Positions 61,200 to 64,000 of a stretch of DNA of 64,000 nucleotides are shown piece by piece. Under the pieces are notes generated by a model that worked only from the letters and a program-made list of their open reading frames with translations, had not been told where the DNA came from and ran no database searches. Position numbers and translations under genes: made by a program. The DNA is from CAYFLR01 sp964343805. Its GTDB lineage: Bacteria; Bdellovibrionota_B; Oligoflexia; CAYFLR01. The DNA lies in NCBI GenBank assembly GCA_964343805.1, contig CAYFLR010000001.1:170833-234832 (forward strand), in the 5' to 3' direction. Within the stretch, counting starts at the first letter, position 1. Each line of letters starts with the position of its first letter.

Positions 61200-62174
61200 T
61201 TAGTTGGTACTCTTACACTGTTTACGTTTGGTTTCTAATTCAGGGCATTGTACGGCAACTTCACCGGTAACACAAGGTAAGGTTTCTGCGGTGCTACCCC
61301 AAGGCTTCATTTTGCATATTAGAAGTCGCTTGGCTTCGCTGGTGGCCACATCTCCTACTTTCTCGGTTTTCTTAGCGTCTATATCGTAATAACTGTCTAA
61401 AATCGCACCTAAACCATTTACAACCAGGTCAGTTAGTGCACTATTGGTTACTTCTTGTTCTGCTTTTTCTAAAAGGGTGGTGCACTCTTTTTTACATTGA
61501 TCGATCACCATTTGCACATTTCTAAGGGCCACATTAGTACTTTTGATGGTGGTGCAGTTTTCTGGATCGGTGGCAACTACATCTGTATCCACGACGTTTT
61601 CTTGAGAGGAGGTGTTGGTAATGGTGTCTGGATCCAAGCACACCTCTAAGGAAAGTGTGAATGTCTCACTTTCGTTATTGAGGCTAACAGAACACTTCCC
61701 TGGAGTGCTACTGGCATGTCCTTTTTTCGCATCATCCAGTTGATATGTACAAATACCTGTGCTTCCTTGGGTGCTTGATAGTTTACTAGTTACTGAAATG
61801 ATGTTAGAGCAAGCGGGAAATAGTCTGTAAATGACTTCTGCTGGCTGAGATCCAAGCTGTTTACTTCCTTGAACGCCATAAAATTGCCCTTGATCAATAT
61901 CTTCAATGGAACATTTTGAGGAAGCCTCTTGAATATGTTGTTCCATATAAGCTTTTATAAACTCTGAATCAACAATTGCTGTTGGTTTAGGGGGTAATAT
62001 GGGGGCTGGCTCTCCAGGTTCCCCTTCAACACCTGCATTAGCCGTTGATTGACTAGCAGAAGGATTCTTTTTCTTGCTAGGAGTAGACTTGGGAGCATCA
62101 TCGCAAGCTGTAAATAGATAAAGTGCTAGGAAGCAGAGAGTCAATAGATTGAGGCTATTTTTTAAATATTTCAT
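61200..62174 (-). CDS. Hypothetical Cys-containing lipoprotein
   Basis: A 324-residue protein with a lipoprotein signal ending LYLFTAC and a Ser/Pro/Lys linker. The mature region contains about a dozen Cys residues, suggesting several disulfides in the periplasm or surface, but no recognised domain. Upstream is 331 bp of intergenic sequence; downstream is the small membrane protein. Confidence 0.65.
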   Translation of the reverse strand: MKYLKNSLNLLTLCFLALYLFTACDDAPKSTPSKKKNPSASQSTANAGVEGEPGEPAPILPPKPTAIVDSEFIKAYMEQHIQEASSKCSIEDIDQGQFYGVQGSKQLGSQPAEVIYRLFPACSNIISVTSKLSSTQGSTGICTYQLDDAKKGHASSTPGKCSVSLNNESETFTLSLEVCLDPDTITNTSSQENVVDTDVVATDPENCTTIKSTNVALRNVQMVIDQCKKECTTLLEKAEQEVTNSALTDLVVNGLGAILDSYYDIDAKKTEKVGDVATSEAKRLLICKMKPWGSTAETLPCVTGEVAVQCPELETKRKQCKSTN

Positions 62175-62505
62175 GTGAACACTCCTTAATATTACTATCT
62201 AACAACCTTATCGGCCATCTCAATTTTAACTTGAATTTATTCTTGTTTTTGGTTTGTGCGGGGAAAATTGGTGTTTTTTCTTATCAATGAGCTGTAATTC
62301 AGATTACCCATTTAATTTTAGTACTTTAGTGTTAAAATCGGTGAAACATGAGTGATAATTCTCATATATAATAATTTAACTCCATTTTTTCGTGCACTAT
62401 AAAAAAAAGAAAGAAACCATAAAGAAATGGACTCTCCTTTGGGGGAATTGAAAAAACTGCCAGTAATTGTTAGAATTAAAGAGATATAAACCTTAGAGGA
62501 AAGTA
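62175..62505. other. Intergenic region, 331 bp
   Basis: Between divergent genes. Apart from the promoter at 62448-62476 and AT-rich stretches I see no gene, tRNA or long repeat here. Confidence 0.7.
62448..62476 (+). promoter_or_regulatory. Sigma-70-type promoter upstream of the 121-residue protein
   Basis: TTGAAA (62448-62453) and TAGAAT (62471-62476) are separated by exactly 17 bp. The predicted start is about 25 bp before the ATG at 62506, and GAGGAAA is a good ribosome-binding site. Confidence 0.65.
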
Positions 62506-62871
62506 ATGGAAACAAAAGTACCTGATCCTAAAAATCTGGTAGTGGCGCGTATCCCACTAGAAAAACTAAGAAAATATGTGGATAAGTTTTTTAATCTGGA
62601 GCCCTATGGGGAGAAGCCCATTCCCTCCTTTTTCAATGTTCGCACCTTGGGTAAGAATGTTTTTATTACCAAGGATGGGGTGGGCACAGTGACCATTGAA
62701 ATTGAGCCCGATGATGAGGCTCCCATTGATGCTGTACCGGAATTTGTGACTCAAGCTTTAGATCAAGAGACTTCCTCTGAACTCTACAATTACATTGTTG
62801 AAAGAATTCAGCTATATAACCAGGATCTTGCTCAGCAAAAGCCCTTTACGGGAGCCGACTTTAACTTTTGA
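62506..62871 (+). CDS. Protein of unknown function, 121 residues
   Basis: No signal peptide or membrane segment. Residues 40-75 alternate strands (FNVRTLGKNVFITKDGVGTV), followed by an acidic stretch IEPDDEAPIDAVPE. No family recognised. It has its own promoter and a good ribosome-binding site and is followed 33 bp later by the 195-residue gene. Confidence 0.75.
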   Translation: METKVPDPKNLVVARIPLEKLRKYVDKFFNLEPYGEKPIPSFFNVRTLGKNVFITKDGVGTVTIEIEPDDEAPIDAVPEFVTQALDQETSSELYNYIVERIQLYNQDLAQQKPFTGADFNF

Positions 62872-62904
62872 AAACTGTTTCAGCTATACATGATGGGGGA
62901 CTGA

Positions 62905-63492
62905 ATGATCGAACATATTTATCACATTAAACCCACCAATATGAAGGGATCCATTCTCTATCCCATGCAAAAAGTAATGAAATTGATGCCCGCTGAGTTT
63001 GCCTTTCATGCAAAAAAATACGGCACTAAAAGAGAAATTCTTGACGCTGAGTTTCCTCTTGCCGGTTGCACTTGGCAAGATATGATTCATTGTAGTCCAG
63101 TGGATGTGAGTCTTATTGTTAGAACTCTAAAAGAAGTCTTTGAAGAGGCTGGGCAGCTTGAAAAGCTAAATTTGGAGCGATACAAATCTGTATCTTATTT
63201 TAAGATTCCAGTGGCCAAATTGGAGATTGATAGTCTTTATACCCTTCAACTGGAAAATGACTTAGGCACTAGTAAAGCGGCTATAGAAGAGGTCACTGCC
63301 AAGAGTCTATTTCTCTTTAAAGAAAGTGAGACTATCGTGTCTGATCAAATTTCTAAAAGCCAAATGGACTACTTCCAAGAGTGTGCAGCCAATCCCAAGA
63401 AACTTCGATCCATTTTCTCAAAATTGCCCGTCATTCTTTATAAAAATCAAATTGAACTCTCTGACTGTGAGGAACTGGAGGTTTCTCTCTAA
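62905..63492 (+). CDS. Protein of unknown function, 195 residues
   Basis: Cytoplasmic, with mixed strand/helix prediction. Contains two Cys in the GCTWQDMIHCSP segment and EECAANP near the C-terminus. No recognised domain. Likely co-transcribed with the 121-residue gene. GGGGGA precedes the ATG. Confidence 0.7.
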   Translation: MIEHIYHIKPTNMKGSILYPMQKVMKLMPAEFAFHAKKYGTKREILDAEFPLAGCTWQDMIHCSPVDVSLIVRTLKEVFEEAGQLEKLNLERYKSVSYFKIPVAKLEIDSLYTLQLENDLGTSKAAIEEVTAKSLFLFKESETIVSDQISKSQMDYFQECAANPKKLRSIFSKLPVILYKNQIELSDCEELEVSL

Positions 63493-63493
63493 T

Positions 63494-63889
63494 TTAGGGT
63501 TTCTTTTTAGGTGGAAACCTACGAGTCGGACCGTAGAGTCTACGGAAAGTTTTACGTAGAGAAAAGTCACTTTGGGCTGTGGTTCGGCAGTCGTCATGAA
63601 TCTTGAGATCATCTGCACAGGGGATACAAATCCAACGAGCAGAAACGCTCTTTAATTCATGATTGTAATATTCTACATCGGGAGAGGTTTTGTGGCAATG
63701 TTCACAAACCGATCTCATATGGTGATCATGAATTGAGTTACCGGGGTTGTGTTGTTTCCTCGGCTTTGCTGCTGGTTTAGGAGGAGGTGGTCCCTTGCGT
63801 TGAGGCTTCTTTTTAGGGCCTTTACTCTTACGTTGTTTAGGCGAACCTTTTAATCCAGCTTTTTCTAATGCATCTCTTAAACTATCCAT
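63494..63889 (-). CDS. Basic protein with C-terminal Cys/His zinc-ribbon-like motif
   Basis: A 131-residue protein. The first 50 residues are Lys/Pro/Arg-rich (KSKGPKKKPQRKGPPPPKP). Then RSVCEHCHKTSPD and WICIPCADD give a CX2C...CX2C zinc-ribbon, ending with a basic RRLYGPTRRFPPKKKP tail. Similar to nucleic-acid-binding accessory proteins; family not identified. Convergent with the 195-residue gene (1 bp between stops). Confidence 0.75.
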   Translation of the reverse strand: MDSLRDALEKAGLKGSPKQRKSKGPKKKPQRKGPPPPKPAAKPRKQHNPGNSIHDHHMRSVCEHCHKTSPDVEYYNHELKSVSARWICIPCADDLKIHDDCRTTAQSDFSLRKTFRRLYGPTRRFPPKKKP

Positions 63890-64000
63890 TTGCTCATATT
63901 AACAAAAAAGGGAATCAAAACAAGCAATTTGTGCAGTTTTATCTACAAAAATTGGTTTCCGTTTTTTGCTTTTATCCTTTCTCCGCTAGGAAGGGGGTTA
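63890..64000. other. Terminal non-coding stretch
   Basis: AT-rich sequence upstream of the zinc-ribbon gene to the window end. I see no convincing gene in it. Confidence 0.6.

Overview
The window looks like a draft-assembly piece (seven N runs, nearly all inside genes) of an AT-rich, Gram-negative, flagellated bacterium. Lipoprotein signal peptides, several putative outer-membrane beta-barrels ending in an aromatic residue, an orphan type II secretion GspC-like protein, a complete Bat/MoxR operon, flagellin, FliM and a chemoreceptor together suggest a member of the former Deltaproteobacteria/Bdellovibrionota. The placement is inference from gene content; no rRNA gene is present.

1-6.7 kb (minus strand): a co-directional Bat operon, MoxR ATPase - DUF58 - SurA-N/TPR membrane protein - BatD-like - BatA - BatB/BatC fusion, the last running off the left edge. 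6.8-14 kb: housekeeping genes (DUF62 SAM hydrolase, YedK/HMCES, a DppA-like protein lacking metal ligands, an M48 membrane protease, YjbQ, AMMECR1) plus a two-gene HTH-MNT/HEPN (MntA/HepT-type) toxin-antitoxin module with its own promoter/operator. 14-21.4 kb: flagellin with a sigma-28-like promoter, a ferredoxin-like protein, a very large exported circularly permuted ATP-grasp protein that seems to continue across a gap into an HEXXH region, and a GYF_2-PilZ protein. 21.4-21.6 kb: an intergenic 62-bp tandem repeat made of small palindromes.

21.7-33.2 kb: a barrel-like protein with an LTA-synthase/phosphoethanolamine-transferase-type enzyme, a YiiX-like lipoprotein hydrolase, a stand-alone HPt protein, an aldehyde dehydrogenase - glutamine-synthetase-like - iron alcohol dehydrogenase operon (possible gamma-glutamyl route for an amine or amino alcohol), and two convergent lipoproteins. 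33.3-37.6 kb: FliM, a STAS-like protein with a Cys ribbon, a chemoreceptor and a rhodanese. tRNA-Leu(CAG) follows at 37.8 kb.

37.9-47.1 kb is the least familiar part: a FecR-domain membrane protein head-to-head with a run of outer-membrane-type genes (TPR-barrel, OmpA-like-barrel, PorV/FadL-like), followed by a stand-alone histidine-kinase-dimerisation-like protein, a HEAT-repeat protein with a HEPN-like C-terminus and a protein with three identical-spacing CX2CX12CX3(C/H) units. 47.1-64 kb: a Slt-type transglycosylase, GspC-like PDZ protein, a degenerate tRNA, a frameshifted Cys-repeat protein, a potassium channel next to a free cyclic-nucleotide-binding protein, endonuclease III, thioesterase, SpoU methyltransferase, two paralogous HAMP-like membrane proteins, a HAD phosphatase, a histidine kinase interrupted by a gap, an exported phospholipase D, and several unknown small proteins.
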